Of a DNA stretch of 64,000 nt, positions 1-13,700 are shown one piece after another. Position 1 is the stretch's first letter. Every line of letters begins with the position of its first letter. The notes below the pieces were generated by a model. The model made no database searches, was not told the DNA's origin, and saw only the letters and a program-made list of their open reading frames with translations. This DNA is from Physcomitrium patens (taxonomy: Eukaryota; Streptophyta; Bryopsida; Funariales; Funariaceae). Location: the NCBI RefSeq assembly GCF_000002425.4, contig NC_037264.1:9779211-9843210 (forward strand), given 5' to 3'. Both the position numbers and the translations under genes were made by a program.

Positions 1-3000
1 AATATAAATATATTACAATAAAAGATAGAAGATAAATACAATCTTCATTGAACATCTCTTTTTTTTATAGTAAAAAATTCTTTGACTCTTTATCTTGGTT
101 TTGATAGATGTTATTGATAAAAAGATTTGATCTCTTTTAATGCATTTATAAGATTCTTTGTTGGCTCTCATAAACATTCATTAATATTATTTTAATTCTA
201 ATAAACAAGATATTTCAACCTATTTTGGTACTGCCTTAAATCTAAGACTTTTTTTACCTCAAATTCTTGATTATTATCTACTTTTATAGAAGGCTATGGC
301 ATTTGTATTATTTTTGAAATATTTAATATCTTATATGATTCAAAAAGAGACACATAAAAATTGAAATGGATTCTTATAGATTTTGATAGGTGTTGACAAT
401 ATGAATTGGATTAATTTATTTATTGATGATATATAGCCCAAGTCCATTGTAATGCAACTTGTCACAAAAAAAAATAGTCTTAATATTGCAACAAAGTAGC
501 TATACCTTATTACCAATTTAGAATTGAGATTGTTTTTGCATTGATCTTTTTTCATACTTGACCTTCTTTTAATTGTGCCTTTATTATTACATGTAGCTCT
601 AATAAAAAAAATTCTAAATATTTTTTCACAAGATTATTAACTTTTAAAAAATTAAAAATATCAAGTTAAAAATAATAACTAAAATTAATTAAAAATAAAA
701 ATAAAAATAAAAAATATATCATATTATTAAAAATAAATTCCAATAGTAGAAAAAAATTCTAATTATCTTAATGGTAATTGATGATATACTTCAAATATTA
801 TTCTAAAACTTGATTCATCTATTATGTTTGTCAATCAATTTGAGAATAGAAAAAAAAGCTAGTTTTATATCCATCTTCAATATATTGAAAAAGGTTCTCT
901 AAAACCTTAATACAAATTATGTCCTTCTATTAGATATAATATCTCTTGACAATCTATTATAGCAATAAATATTATTAAGAAAAAATTTGATTTTTTATTT
1001 ATTTATGATTAATTTTATATATGATACAAAATATGCCATCTTAGTAAAATGAGCTACTATCACAAATATATGATTGTATGAACTTGAAATTAGTAAATAT
1101 ATAATAAAATCCATAGAAACAAAAGACCATGGTTGTATTGATGTAAGTAATGGCTAAAAAGTCGATAAAGTCAATGACAAGGAGTTTTTAATCTTAAATA
1201 AGTATTATATAATTATAAATAAAATAAAAATAAAAAAATCTTTTGACATTTGAAACTACCAAAAATCTTTAGATATTACCTCTAAAGTCTTATTATATTC
1301 AAAATATCTTATTGTTGGAAAGTTGTGATGAGGTTAAAAAATATGTAATTATACTTTAATTTTCGGAACATATAAATGTCTCTTAAAATATGATAGATTA
1401 TTATTGAATTTAAAATTAAAATTATCATAAGATTAATAATGATTGTTCTTAATATCATGAATAAGAAGATCAAATGACATAATTGATTGGACTTACTTAA
1501 AAAAGATTGAATCAATAATCAATATTGATTTTATTACTCAAAGATAAAATTGATAGGGCTTCAAAAAAAATAGTTTATTATTAAATAAAAGCTATATCTT
1601 CATTTTTTAGTATAAGATAAGAATATCTAAAAAAATAGAAAATATATATATATATATATATTAGCTAAACATGATCTTAAATTTGAATCTTAATAAATAT
1701 ATGTTTCAATAAGCTTGGTGACAATTTAGAATACGTACTAATATGAAATATTTAAGACCTTTATAATATGTATAAATAATCACTAGATTTTAAGCATCTT
1801 CTAAATAATGGCATCATTCTTGAAATAAATCTATAATTATAAAAAAATCTTCATTATGGATTTTGTAGTTAATTTCTATTCTTTAAAAAATTCTTGAATG
1901 AAAATCAATAAGATGGAATTTGTCATCTACTCTCATTTATAAAAATATTATATACAAAATAAAGTCCAATGTTTTTATTTCTATACAAAATTCCTTGAAA
2001 AAATCAATGCAGTTTAAAATTGATGCAAAAATAAAAATTATCTTTTAAGCTTCAAACAAGGCTCCAATTTCTTTACTCTACTTAAGTTTTTTTTATAGGT
2101 TAAATGTGTAAGTGAACTACAACTTAAAAAAAATTCTTAATAAAGATCTAATAATAATTAGAAAATTTCAAAAAATATTTCACATCTCTTATATTTTTGG
2201 AACTTTTCAATTCATGATAGTCTGAACTTTCTTGGAATCCATCATAAGGTCATCATTTAAAATGATGTATCTTAAGAAGTCAACTTAAGTAGTATAAAAT
2301 ACACACTTTTTTTTTTGGCATATAGACTTGCATCTCTAAATTTTTGTAATACATGACAAAAATAAAGTTTATGTTTTTTTTGTGTTCTTAGAATAAATTA
2401 TGATGTTTAAATAATAGATAAAAAAATTATCTAAAAACTCTTGAAAGACATCATTTATAAGATATTGAAAAACAACTAGGATATTAGTGAGGCAAAAAAG
2501 TATGACATTATATTTATCTTGGTTTAAAATGCTATAATTTATTCATCTCCTTCTTTAATGCATAATAGGTTTTATGTTCTTTATAGATTTATTTTAAAAT
2601 AGATTTTAGCTTGATTCAATTAATTAAGAACCATTGATATTAAAATTAGAGGATACCTATTCTTCATAGTGATCTTATTGAGTCTTTAATAATCCACACA
2701 CATCAATAATAATCTATCTTTTTTCTTCACAAATAAGAAAAGGATTTTGCTAGAAATTTTGAATGATATATAAAAATTTTGGCTAAATTTTTATTAATTT
2801 ATTCCTTGAATTTAGCCAAATTTTTTTTGTGATAAATTGTAGATATGTCTAAATAGCAATTGAATTCCTTCTTGAAGATTGATTGAGCAATCATAGAAAT
2901 GATGCTCTAGTAGAATATTCATATTTTTATTTTTCAAAAATATCTTGATAATTTTGCTATTGGCTTAAAATACAACTTAAAGTATTTCTACCATTAAAAT

Positions 3001-5344
3001 AAATATGATATAAATAATATAAGATGATTTTTTTTTGTAATATGCAAGAAAGCTTGTCTATTTATAAATAAAGGTTTGGTTGTACTAGACTTATAACTTT
3101 CTACATGATTAAAAAAAACTTTTAGTTACACTTTGAAAAAAGTTAAGACTATAAGAAATCCAAATTATTTGAAGATTATACTTTATTAGCCTCAATAAAT
3201 CTAAAATGATTTGATTTAAAAGAGATATAATTATATTAAATATTATAAAGTTATTATAACGATTAATTACTATTTATATAGAAAAGATTTTATAAATAAC
3301 ATCTCCAAAAGATAATAAAAATAATATATAATAAATATATTTATGTAAATAGATTTATTTTTTTATAAAAAATATGCTATATCTTTTAATAAATTCTTCA
3401 TCTAAAACACATGTTGAAACTTCTGAATCTAGCAAAGTAGAGACTTGGTGATATTTAGGTCCTAAATTAACATCTATTATAAAACAAAGTGAGAATTTTG
3501 AGAAGAAAATAAGACCTTTACTAGGTATTGTACAAGATTCTAATTGCATGGTACTTATTGTAGATAGACAAACTTATTTTTTGACATTTTTTTTTTTTTT
3601 TTGACAACCATACTTTTTATTTTGTGGTTGCGTCACTTTTTAAAAAAATGTTGAATAGTGTACTTAGATTCTTTATAATATAAGCACAATCTTTTTTTTG
3701 ATGACGAATCTTTTTTTATTCAATAAGAAGTTTAAAATATATGGCATTAATTTGTATATCTTCTATTTTTAAATATATGTATTAAAAAGATGTTAGTATT
3801 GTCATTAAATTATAAAAATATTGAGGTCTATGTATGTGACTCTTATATCAAAATTTAAAAAATGAATTGTCATACTTCACAATATAGTCAATTGTTTGAC
3901 TTAGTGTTTGAAGATCAAGTAAGTTGAGCATTAATTTCTTTATCACATATTATAATTTGTAGAAAAATTGATTAATAAGTGCAACATCATTTCACTTGAT
4001 ATCAATTGCAAGTTGTTGAAATTATAAAACATACAACATTACTAATAAATTATCTATTTGTAAAATAAGGATCTTGTTGGTTGCAACACAAATTGCATTA
4101 TGCTCCCCACATATGAATCAAAATTTTGCCAATAAAACCTCCAAATTATTCAAAATTGAATCATGTCATTTAAAATAAAATAAAAACCATGATAATATAG
4201 AACTTGAAAAAAGTGTATCAATAAATCTAATTTGTGATTTTAAAATAAAATAGCTTTGGAATTGAATTTCAATCATAAGTTGTACTTTATTGATGAATCT
4301 TTAAAATTTTGATTTTGTACCATCAAACTTCTCAAGCAAGATACTTTTGGTTCTCTAATACTTGAAAGATGTTCCAATATAGAAGAAGTAATATGATTTG
4401 GTATAGATATTGAAGCAATTCTAATCATTTCTATATCTTCACTCCTTACCAATCTTATTGCTGCTTGTGGTGGTAAATTGAGTTGATGCATTATAAACAT
4501 TAACTTTTTCAACTGCTCTTTTATTTGTGTTATTTTTTTTCTTTATTTCAACAAGATTTATCATGATAATAAAATAGAAAAAAAGACGTCTAATATCATT
4601 GAAGACAAGTAGAAGAAAAGACTTGAAAATTTTAAAAATACTAAGAATAATATTAGTTTTAAAGGAGGTAATCCGTAATTTCTAATATACTTATGTGTTA
4701 TCAAGAAAAAGAGATTTTCTACTCTTAATCAAGAAAAGACAAAACTTTGATATTGTAAGGATATTCTTATTAATGTATTAAGAACAAGAACTTATAAATA
4801 CAAATAAATAAGTGCAATATTTTTTAAAGAAAAGTGACAAAAAATAAATAATGAAATATGTATATTCAAAAAAAAATCAAAATGACTATTGCCAAAAGAT
4901 AAGAATATTATAGATCCTTGAAACTAAACTAAAAGCTATAAAAGAATCAATAAGAGTAATAAAGGCCTCACTCTTATATTGTAAATTAAGTGATGCATTT
5001 TCTATATGTACTATCTAATTAAAAACTATGTAGCAATGATTTGTAGGACCTCAAATATATGTCCAACTTATATAATACATGTCTAATTTACAAGAGAAGT
5101 TTTCTATATGTGTACAACATGGTTAGCTTGTACCACAAGCTATTAATACATACAACATGTGGCTAACTTTTTAGCCAAGATTTCAACTACCAATTACTTA
5201 TAGATATATATAAAGGCAAAACTACATCTACGAAGCTTCTAGGAAGCTTTTTTATAAGATATTATCAAGTTTATTTACTTTTATTTATTTTTATTTATTT
5301 AAATTATATAAATAATTATTAAAGTAAGTAATATATTTGTGACA
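1..5344 (-). mobile_element. Copy A: decayed Ty3/gypsy chromovirus, cut by the window edge
   Basis: This is a fossil LTR retroelement of the family that dominates the window. On the minus strand the order is 5' LTR (4774-5344), gag (about 3600-4540), protease (about 2990-3549), reverse transcriptase and RNase H (about 1550-2850) and integrase (about 200-1500). The protease frame keeps recognisable family words such as ESCTIPSKG and LGPKYHQVSTLLDS. Identity rests on alignment by eye to the better-kept copy C at 42753-48976, which has the same gag N-terminal type. The copy is very AT-biased and broken in dozens of places. Its 3' LTR lies outside the window, so it cannot be dated from paired LTRs. 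It looks much older than copies B and C. Confidence 0.85.
4774..5344 (-). repeat. 5' LTR of copy A
   Basis: About 570 bp, aligning over its length with the LTR at 42753-43313. Both share the landmark TGGCTATTGCCAAAAGA-like stretch and the outer end GTGACA. A leader with a TATCAGAG-like motif lies on the internal side, as in copy C. The sequence is heavily shifted to A and T. Confidence 0.8.
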
Positions 5345-6050
5345 CATTATTATATTATGTAAACTCTTGCTTGATAATATATTAAACACTTGGTTGTAGA
5401 AGGTAAAATAGAAATTGCAACAATAAGGTTGTAATAATTCTAATAGAATCTTAAATAAATCTTTATTAAAGCTTAAAAATTCTAATCAAGCATTGATCAA
5501 ATTCAATTGAATTTTTTAAAAAATATATTTTTATTTAATTTGTACTTCTAGTGTTTAAGCAGTTAATAACTAGTTTGATATATAAAAAGAATATAATAAA
5601 ACTAAAAAAATATCATTTATGCTATTTTCCATCAAAATGAAAAACCAAACAAATAAATAAAAAATTAAATAATAAAACTTTATATTTTAAAGTATTATTT
5701 GTAAGTATCAAAAAAATTAACAAAAGACATAATAGACAAAATTGTAGAATAATATCTAAGATTTGATTTGGAATTGTTTAATTAAATTTTATAATTAAAT
5801 ATACATATTAAAAAATAATAATTTATTTTAAAAAAAGAGTTGAAGCTGTTGATATCTAATTAAGGTATTTTTAAAATATATAAAATAAAATTAAAATAAA
5901 ATTACAAAAAAACCAATTTAAAAAAATTTAAGTTAAAGAATATTTGTCAAATCTTTCAAACAAAGTCCAAATTGCATAATAGCTATGGCACTTATTTTCA
6001 ATATACCACACAAGAACCATCACACCTTCATTTTCTTACTTGTGTTATTA
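5345..6050. other. AT-rich intergenic stretch, no gene seen
   Basis: This is very AT-rich DNA with short A and T runs between the LTR of copy A and the more GC-rich patch that follows. I see no long frame, no RNA gene and no clear repeat beyond low complexity. Confidence 0.6.
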
Positions 6051-8600
6051 TGCTTACTTTTTAATTTGTTATGTTGTGTTCGTTAGCTTGCAGGTCTACT
6101 GTCAACTTGGTGTTAAAAAGAACGGAGTCTCTTGAGGCGAAGCTGCTCATTCTTAATGGAAATTAATTTTGACACAACGTTGATTAAGAAGGGTTCGAAA
6201 AGAATACCTTTGTTGAGGTTAAAGAGATACCTTGTTTGCTTCCTTTACATTGAAAGATCTTCCATCTTGTTCAGGTGTGACTACATTCGAAGTTGAAATG
6301 CACACAAATTTGGTCTGCTTCTTGCCACTTGTTAAAAAAATGTTTCCGTACACGGTTATCAATTTCGTTAAACCGCGCCAGCATTTTCTCTCTACTTCCT
6401 TTTCTACACTCGCTGCCGGTTGCTCTGAAACAGCTGGGGAATGTGGAAAGACAAATTAAACGGTAGATACATGGAAAGTACGTAAAAGAAATAATGGAAC
6501 AAAAACTGAAAAAACCATTGTAATACAATATTATCGGTATTAACAGGAAATTACGAAGAACTAATTTTTGAGGTTTTAACTAGGTCATTGATTGAATGTT
6601 TTTATTCTATTTAGCAAGGGCAGTCTTGTAAAGAAGAATCGAATAATACGCAGTAAATATTACCAAAATGAAGCACAACCGAATTCTATAATGGTGTAAT
6701 CGCGATTTCTAGTTACACTAGGACATTAGAAGTTCCCTGATTTTTGCGCCTCTAAAAACAACACATGTGGGAAAAGGCTTGAGCCATTCTCAAGCAAGGG
6801 CATACTATTGATTTCTTTTCTTAGAAAGATGCCTTGCTTTAGGCTAAAAATGGTAATACTTAAAGGAAATCTGAGCAACAAACACACATCATTGTGAAGA
6901 CAATTTATATTGCAAATGTTAGTAGTTCATGTAGAGCAAGCCTCCGCCTATGACCTGCTCCTCCGGAAAATGCATTGCATAGCATGAAACGTTACTTATC
7001 AAGATTTTTCCATTACCAGTTTAAATCTAATCAGCAATAGACTACAATTTTTCCTACAATCTCTACAAACCTATTGAAGCTGTTGAATACTCTCAGGTTA
7101 AACTGCCAATGTATCTGGCAACTATCCAAATCATATGAAGCTCGAAGTGCCTGGAATTTTCGTGTGCCTCCATCTCAGTTCGGAAAAGAACTTTCACGAC
7201 ACAGAAATACTTGATTCCAGTAAACCGACAATCGTACCTTCAAAATGGTGATGAGATCCAAGAAACTCAATCTTGGACACGATGCAATGATACTTGCACA
7301 TTCCACTTTCTAAATTTTGTTGCCAACGTTGAAACTGCGAAGGCGCCGCCATCTACACGGACAGAACTTTCGAAACTCCGTCTCTTAACTCGTCGATTCT
7401 CAGAATGGCTTGCAACAGCGGCACTGAAAACACCACCCTCTCACACATTCACAAAAACGGACTGCATAGTTATCAAATAGATCACAGCAATGTCTTCGAA
7501 GTGGGGCGATGTATTAAGACTCAACGTAATTGAAAAAGCGCACCATGATTACGCCTTCTTGAAACTGTTCAACAAACTCACAGCCAGCTTCACATGACAA
7601 CATTCACATTGGCCTCGACGCTGCCTACTGGTCCATTTGACTAGAAAATTGCGGGAGCGAACAAAGGCAATGGCATGTGTTAGTCCAAGAGCATGCGGGC
7701 GCCACGAAGGCTTAGGACTTCCGTATGTGTCCTAGGAGCCTACTCACCGGTGCCTACTCAACGGCTGGTCCACGCATTGCTGGTGTTCGATCCAAGGGTC
7801 CAGAGGAAGCGACAGGTTCGCCCTGCGATGCAACAGTTTGGCTGCTGGATGAGGTGAACTTCGATGAGCTATAGTTCTCTCTTCTCCACAGACCATTGTT
7901 TCGACTCGGGATTGGGTGACAGGCATTGAAGCTGTTTTGTCGATCTCAATAGTGATGGATACTTGTCATGTGAAATTCTGGGATGGGGAGGTGGTAAGGA
8001 ATGTTCATCTAGAATGTTCATCTAGAAAGAAGGGAATAAAGCTGTTGAACCAAGCTCGTGAATATGGTGTAATTCGATCTCATCCCCTGGATAGTGAGTG
8101 TGATAAGCTGCAGTTTTGTCTTATCAGTCACCTTCCTCTCTCAACGCTCGATTACATGACCTGATGATTTACATAGTCAACTCATTCGCGCTTTCTCACA
8201 ACTGCTTCGTTAAAAGTGCTTATCTACAATTAGGGTTTCACAAAGCGATTTATCTCAACCTCTGAGCCATTGCTTGTTCTTTTTTGGAATGCACCTGCGG
8301 TCAGTAACCAATTGAACTTGCTTGTAAGTGGTTGTATCTCGATTCAGAATTGGTTCGTTGTGGTCATTATTAGGAAGTTTAAGCAGAAGAATGAGGAAAA
8401 TGTTTTTTAAAAAAACACTGGTATATAATGAAATGATTCAAAGTATATTTAATTTGAAATTGAGTACGAGGGAGAGAAAAAATAGCATTAGTGTGAGAAA
8501 AAGACGGTTTCAATATTGTGTCGGATGCTCTAATAGTGTACTTGTTTTTTATTGCAATTTTGCACTCTCTTTTTTGCTTCTTTTAGTAAATAAGATATCT
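6051..8600. other. Gene-like, CpG-containing patch of unknown function
   Basis: Composition changes abruptly near 6050 from about 80% AT to a mixed sequence with many CpG dinucleotides, like the PIMT gene downstream and unlike the surrounding repeats. Several short frames occur on the plus strand: 6232-6459 (75 codons), 7211-7480 (89), 7916-8164 (82) and 8328-8603 (91). None resembles a family I know, and I could not link them with convincing splice sites. It may be a weakly conserved multi-exon gene, a long non-coding RNA, or promoter and UTR sequence. A 13-bp exact tandem duplication lies at 7999-8024. Confidence 0.3.
7999..8024. repeat. Exact 13-bp tandem duplication
   Basis: The unit GAATGTTCATCTA occurs twice head to tail inside the 7916-8164 frame. 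A 13-bp length is not a multiple of three, so the duplication would shift a reading frame. This argues weakly against this exact stretch being conserved coding sequence. Confidence 0.85.
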
Positions 8601-9400
8601 TAAAGTATGTCTTATGTTTTTATTATTGATACAATTAGTGAAAATAGTTCATGTTGTTGAAATTATTATATCTAATAGTAGCATAATAAATGTGTATGTT
8701 GTATCTTTTTTGTGATTGTTGTGAATCTCTTCTTGCGATTGCAGATGGTGTAGTTTCATTAATAGTTTTATTCTAAGCTATATAAATTCAAAGATTTTGT
8801 GGTACTGAAATTTAGGTTTTGTACCTACAATGTGCTTTAACATATTTGATTGTTATTTTATATTTACAACAGAACGAATAAATAAATAGTAATTTTTGAT
8901 AAATAACTTGTAACATAATTTTTAATTTTTACATATGTCTTCATGGCTATGTAATAAAAGAATATCTTTAATTTTTGTCATCCAAACACAACTTAACACT
9001 TATTAAAAATATTTAAATAAGATATCTTAAAATTCAGACCTACAGCTATGTTCACAACATTAAATTTTCTTCCTCTATCTACCACCATTTTCCTCATTCT
9101 ACCATTGACTAATTCAAACTTAAATGCAAGCAATTTTATAGCATGACAATTTTTAGCTTATTATTAAAAGACTATTGCTTTGTAAGTACTTCCAAGTCAC
9201 AAACCAACATTGTGTTTTTTTGTGGAAGATTCATCAAATTGCAATTTGTAATGACCTCAAACTGCATAAAGATGGCAATTTGATACCAAGAGATTAATGG
9301 TTTAAATCCTAGCTGTAAAAATTTCACACTACTTGAAAAAGAAATTAGCACAGAGATACCGACTATATGATGTATAAAAACTAAATTAATAAATCAAACT
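8601..9400. other. AT-rich intergenic stretch, no gene seen
   Basis: This is AT-rich sequence between two more GC-rich patches. I see no supported coding frame, repeat family or RNA gene. Confidence 0.5.
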
Positions 9401-10348
9401 GCCACCTCTCCCATGGAGAGGTTAATTTAGGAAATGAGAAAGGACCTTCAGCCTGACCGATTCCAGAATCACCGGAGTATCACCCGAATACTTTCCCAGA
9501 TCCGAAGAACCCAATTTTAAAAATTACCAAGAATATTGGTATGAGTGAACTGTTCAACAACATGCATGAATGGTACTCAGAATCATCCCGTATGGTCCAA
9601 AAGTTTCCCACTTTTAAGCGAGTGATTTTGATTGAAACGTCAGAAAACGGATTTCAACTCCTCCCACTATATACTTGAAACAATTCGGTTTTGTCACCCT
9701 AGGTTTTTGAGGAAAAGCCTTGTTTGAGAGTCCATGAGAAAGCCGGTAGTATTAGCCTTAATTGTGAAATAACACAAAAAATTTACCCAATACAAACAAG
9801 CTTAAAGTAGAGACAAAAGTCAAATACTAATGATCTAGATAAAGTGTGGTCGAAAGCAACAATATAGATTCCAATATTCTCTCACTGAAAGATCAAAGCT
9901 GTCCATAGAGTATTCAAAAGGTTTTCTGTTACACAATTGAGAAGAAACAGTCTTTATTCATCAGATAGAACAATGAAATCCTCATTCATAGACTTAGGCT
10001 TAGTGACACCAGGTGATACCACTTTACGTGTAGCAAATAGTATGGCAAAAGATAAATGTGCAAAAATTCGAAGACTGTCTTCCACACCGAAGTAAGCGCA
10101 CAGCAAAGACCGGTCAAAAATTTGAATGAACAACAATTCCACTTAGGCAACAAGTGGGATCAAAAACTAGACATCCTTATTCGGCAGAGCGTGATAAATT
10201 ATCTACAGAGGAAGAGCAACGAGAATAGAGCTCCACAGGGATTACTAGTGCCGTACGGGGCCGAAAAGCGAAGTTCCATATGGCTCTACAGGTGATGGAA
10301 TACTCCAGATGTTCGAAACGCCATGAGTGCAAAGCACTGTGATTGAGT
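9401..10348 (-). other. 3' flank of PIMT, possible 3' UTR or unresolved exon
   Basis: Mixed, CpG-containing sequence lies directly downstream of the PIMT stop codon on the minus strand. Short frames exist (for example 9954-10142 minus and 10056-10295 plus) but resemble no known family. The part next to the gene is best read as its 3' UTR and the rest as genic flank. No clear polyadenylation signal can be singled out. Confidence 0.35.
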
Positions 10349-12615
10349 CTAGACGAGTGGCACATAGCGAACGCCCAGTTCGTTGGTCTTCTTCACAGTC
10401 CCATCGAGTGACTTGTCAACAATAACAAGTTCCTGAAAATTTCAAACCAGAAGTGCAACAGATTGAGTCAAATTCAGAATCATCTATACAAGGGAGTCAT
10501 GAGCCATCTTGTCCAGGGGTGGAGCATTGGCTGTGTGTGAAACACCTCCTTAAACCTTCACATCTCAATATTAATGTTTCAACGAAATCTTGAATCATGA
10601 GTGGCCCCTCGTATTGAAGTATTACATTCAAATTCTCAACACCTTTACACCCACTTAGAAATTTGGCAGTGAAGTTAAGCTTTGTAGCAAGAAAATTTAA
10701 AGGTGTAAGTTAGGAAATAATGTTAAGTAGTTTAAGGAAATTAAAAATGATACCGAATAGAAAGACCACTTAAAGCACGTCAGCTTCGACACTCAATACT
10801 TACAATCGACTATGGATTGCACAACCCCGATCAGTAAGGAAAAGTCTCCACAAGGTTTTTAAAACTGAGTTGACCTATGTCCAAATATTGAACTAGATAA
10901 AACATCGGAAAACTAATTTTTTGGTGGTAAGCAAGTAAGAAAATTCATTATGCATAGATTGGCGTGCGCGAGAGGCTGTGTTTATTAGAGAAAAAAATTC
11001 GTCCAAAAGGCTACCTGGGAATTGGTTCCAACAGGGATGACCATGCGACCACCTGGCTTCAGCTGCCTCACAAGAGCTTCTGGGAGTTCTGTCCATTTAA
11101 GCAACAAATGGATTCAAAACTACGAATTACCATCATTTTTCGATAGAGTTTTCTCGAGGAACAAAAGCAACTACTGCAGTACATCGTTAGGGAAGAAGGC
11201 AGAACCTGCTGCTGCTGCTCCCACGTGGATGGCATCGTAAGGTCCACATGCCTCCCAACCAAGCTTTCCATCGGCAACTACAAACCATTATAGCATCCCG
11301 TTCGTCAAAGATGAGATACTCCAAAAATCTTGACCCTGGACAAACTCCAATCAAGCAATGTATAGGCCAGATCGTATTGAAAGACAAGAGGGCAAAGAAG
11401 ATGGCCGCAACTGAGTACCATGAACAACAAGATGGCCTTTTTCCAGCAATGATCCGGCTGGAGTCGATTTTATTGCGTCAATTGACCGTTCAACCAGTTC
11501 CGAAATGCGTTCAACTCCTACGGTGTGACCAGTCTCTCCTACCTGCAGTACCAAATATCCAAATACGTGAAAACCAGTCACAAATTGCACCGACTCCCGA
11601 TGCGTTGTTTCATTCTCAGACTGTTTTATTCTTATTGAGATCACGCCAAAAAACTTACAAAACACATTGATCTCAGCTATTTTTTAAAGGATCGGCAGCA
11701 CTTCCAGTTCGAGGTAAATACCATAAGGCCGAATACAGCGGTGAGGTAACCCGATCCAGAACCAACGTCGAGGACAACGTTTCCAGGCTTCAGATAATCA
11801 GCCAACAGAGATAGACAGAACGAGTGCTGCAGAAAAAAAGACAGAAGTTAAAATAAATTTGACTTCATAGTAAATCTTATATCCAACATACCCACCCTTC
11901 AATTATAATCACAGAAAGGAATCGTGCGTTGTGAACCATCAAATTAGCGGCTGCGAAGAGAGGGACCCTACCATGTGGGGGGCAGAAATTGTTGCTGCAT
12001 ACCCTGAAAGCTCCACGACGAGAGTAACACACACGTCAGCTCTACCAATCCTTTGTGTCAAGTATCTCAAATAGAATCAGCATACTGATTTGCAGAGGGT
12101 AAGTAAACCCGCTTATTCCCTGATTGCATGCTTTGGAGACATTACCTATGACTTGGGGAGCATCATTGTAAGCCAATCTGGCATCAGGGACAAATAGCCT
12201 CCTGTCCACTTTGCACATGGCAAAGGCCGCCTCTGGTGAAGTGAGAATATTGTGGTCTGTGGATGCGCACAGTAAGGCGTTAAATTAATTCTTGAGAGAG
12301 CAGGCACTAAGAGAAGTGAAGATGGAAAGGGAAAACCTAGAAGAACTCAACTGGAAGTTACAATCATCACGGCGCTTCTCAGTTATGGCACTTCAATTCA
12401 CTTTAACAATGCTTCGATGAGATTTTATTTGTTCAAAACCAACTGAAACAATTCACGTCTCTACTTGGATGGGTCTCAATAAAGCATGAACTCTGCGTCA
12501 ATCACCCAGACGTGTAAATATGAAAATGGGATGCAGGAATAGGGGCAATCGTGCGCGTACTCTGCAAGTTGGAGATCAGCTCGGCGTTCGTAGCCCCATG
12601 ACAACGCCACATCAT
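10349..12615 (-). CDS. PIMT: Protein-L-isoaspartate O-methyltransferase, eight exons, looks intact
   Basis: This enzyme repairs aged proteins by transferring methyl from S-adenosylmethionine to L-isoaspartyl residues; it is usually cytosolic, with plastid forms known in plants. Minus-strand coding exons are 12561-12615, 12146-12256, 11972-12003, 11722-11826, 11419-11542, 11206-11277, 11015-11088 and 10349-10432. All seven introns are GT-AG (117-582 bp) and every junction keeps frame, giving 657 nt including a TAG stop, 218 residues. Motifs are WRCHGATNAELI near the N-terminus, TISAPHMH (60-67), the SAM-binding LDVGSGSGYL (85-94), YDAIHVGAA (156-164), LKPGGR (176-181) and GVRYVPL at the end. 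The length is close to the usual 210-230; the C-terminus stops right after VPLV, about ten residues shorter than typical plant forms. The start is the first of two adjacent ATGs (12613-12615). The frame stays open upstream to an ATG at 12738, so a 41-residue Arg/Pro-rich N-terminal extension is possible. Confidence 0.93.
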
Positions 12616-13700
12616 CTCATCTCCAGGAGAACTTGGCGCCGGCGGGTACGTGCCCGGGGGCGCACAAGGGGCGAGATATGGTTTCCCTATTTTCGCTACT
12701 TTTCTACCTCGAACCCTCCGCTTGACCCGTATGCTCAAGAACTGGTAAATTCTAAACGCCCTCCCAGATTATGAAGATATTTGACAACGGGTTGGGAGAT
12801 GATAGCGCTATGTGAAGTAAACTGCTGTGGCGGGCTCTGTGAGGATTCTTAAGTGAAGCAAATTCTGGCTGTAAAAATGCAGCCTTATATATTTCGGTTC
12901 AGTGGTCTTTGAAAATTCCTCGGGAAAGCTGTGAAATCTTCAAATGCAGAAGCTCGAAAGGAATGAATTCTGCACAGTCCTCAAAGGAGAAGAAGAGATG
13001 TACTACTTATGATCGTCTCACGACTGATTGCTAACAACGTCCTGACTTGAGGAAATAAGAGGTAAAAATTCGAACTGACGAGGGTCAGGCAAAGAGAAGA
13101 CGTCAATCAAACAACATTTAGCACCAATGCAACGCACGATGCACAATTACTCGGTAAGACACAAATTGCACAGTGACCAAACATTCGGAATGACCTCCCA
13201 CTCTCCCACCAACTACTGCGCAAAATCTGGATCCGCAACGACACGAAGGCTTCGACTCGAACTGGCGAAACAATTGCTTCAAAAGCAAACAGTAACCACT
13301 AACAAACCAAGATGAAACCAACACTTGAACATCTATCATGAAGCGCTCGACTCGAAAACCACAATAAGATTCAACTGATTACCACGAACTTGCGATCAGG
13401 GTACACAACCAAAATGATCTCGCGAGAACTTCAGAAATTAAGGAAACAGCAAGGGAACACAATTAACGACGCTCCTTCGACTCGATCAAGGAATCGACCG
13501 AAACAGACCACAGGAGGGCAGTGGCAACACAGAGGAAGAGTTGAGCTGGTAGAGAGACAACGATTTGCAGAGAGAAGAGGGACAAGGATTGTCAGCTAAA
13601 GGAGACAAAGGGGACAATGGATTTATATAAGGAATGCCGATCCTGTGTGAGTGGAGGTGGTTGCAGAAACTCAGGAGGAAGAGCATCTAATTGGAATTTA
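12616..13700 (-). promoter_or_regulatory. 5' flank of PIMT: 5' UTR, possible leader intron and promoter
   Basis: This CpG-rich upstream sequence of the PIMT gene holds no recognisable protein; short frames here (for example 13127-13315 plus and 13390-13599 plus) look like chance. An open frame continuous with PIMT covers 12616-12738. Nothing marks the transcription start precisely. The sequence composition matches that of the gene rather than the repeats, which suggests it belongs to the transcription unit or its promoter. Confidence 0.45.

Noticed and set aside
7770-7795. TGGTGTTCGATCCA, resembling a tRNA T-arm
   Set aside because: No matching acceptor stem, D-arm or anticodon arm at proper spacing.
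10893-11665. Overlapping short frames on both strands across the PIMT exons
   Set aside because: They are shadows of the PIMT exons or extend into introns; the spliced minus-strand model explains the conserved sequence.
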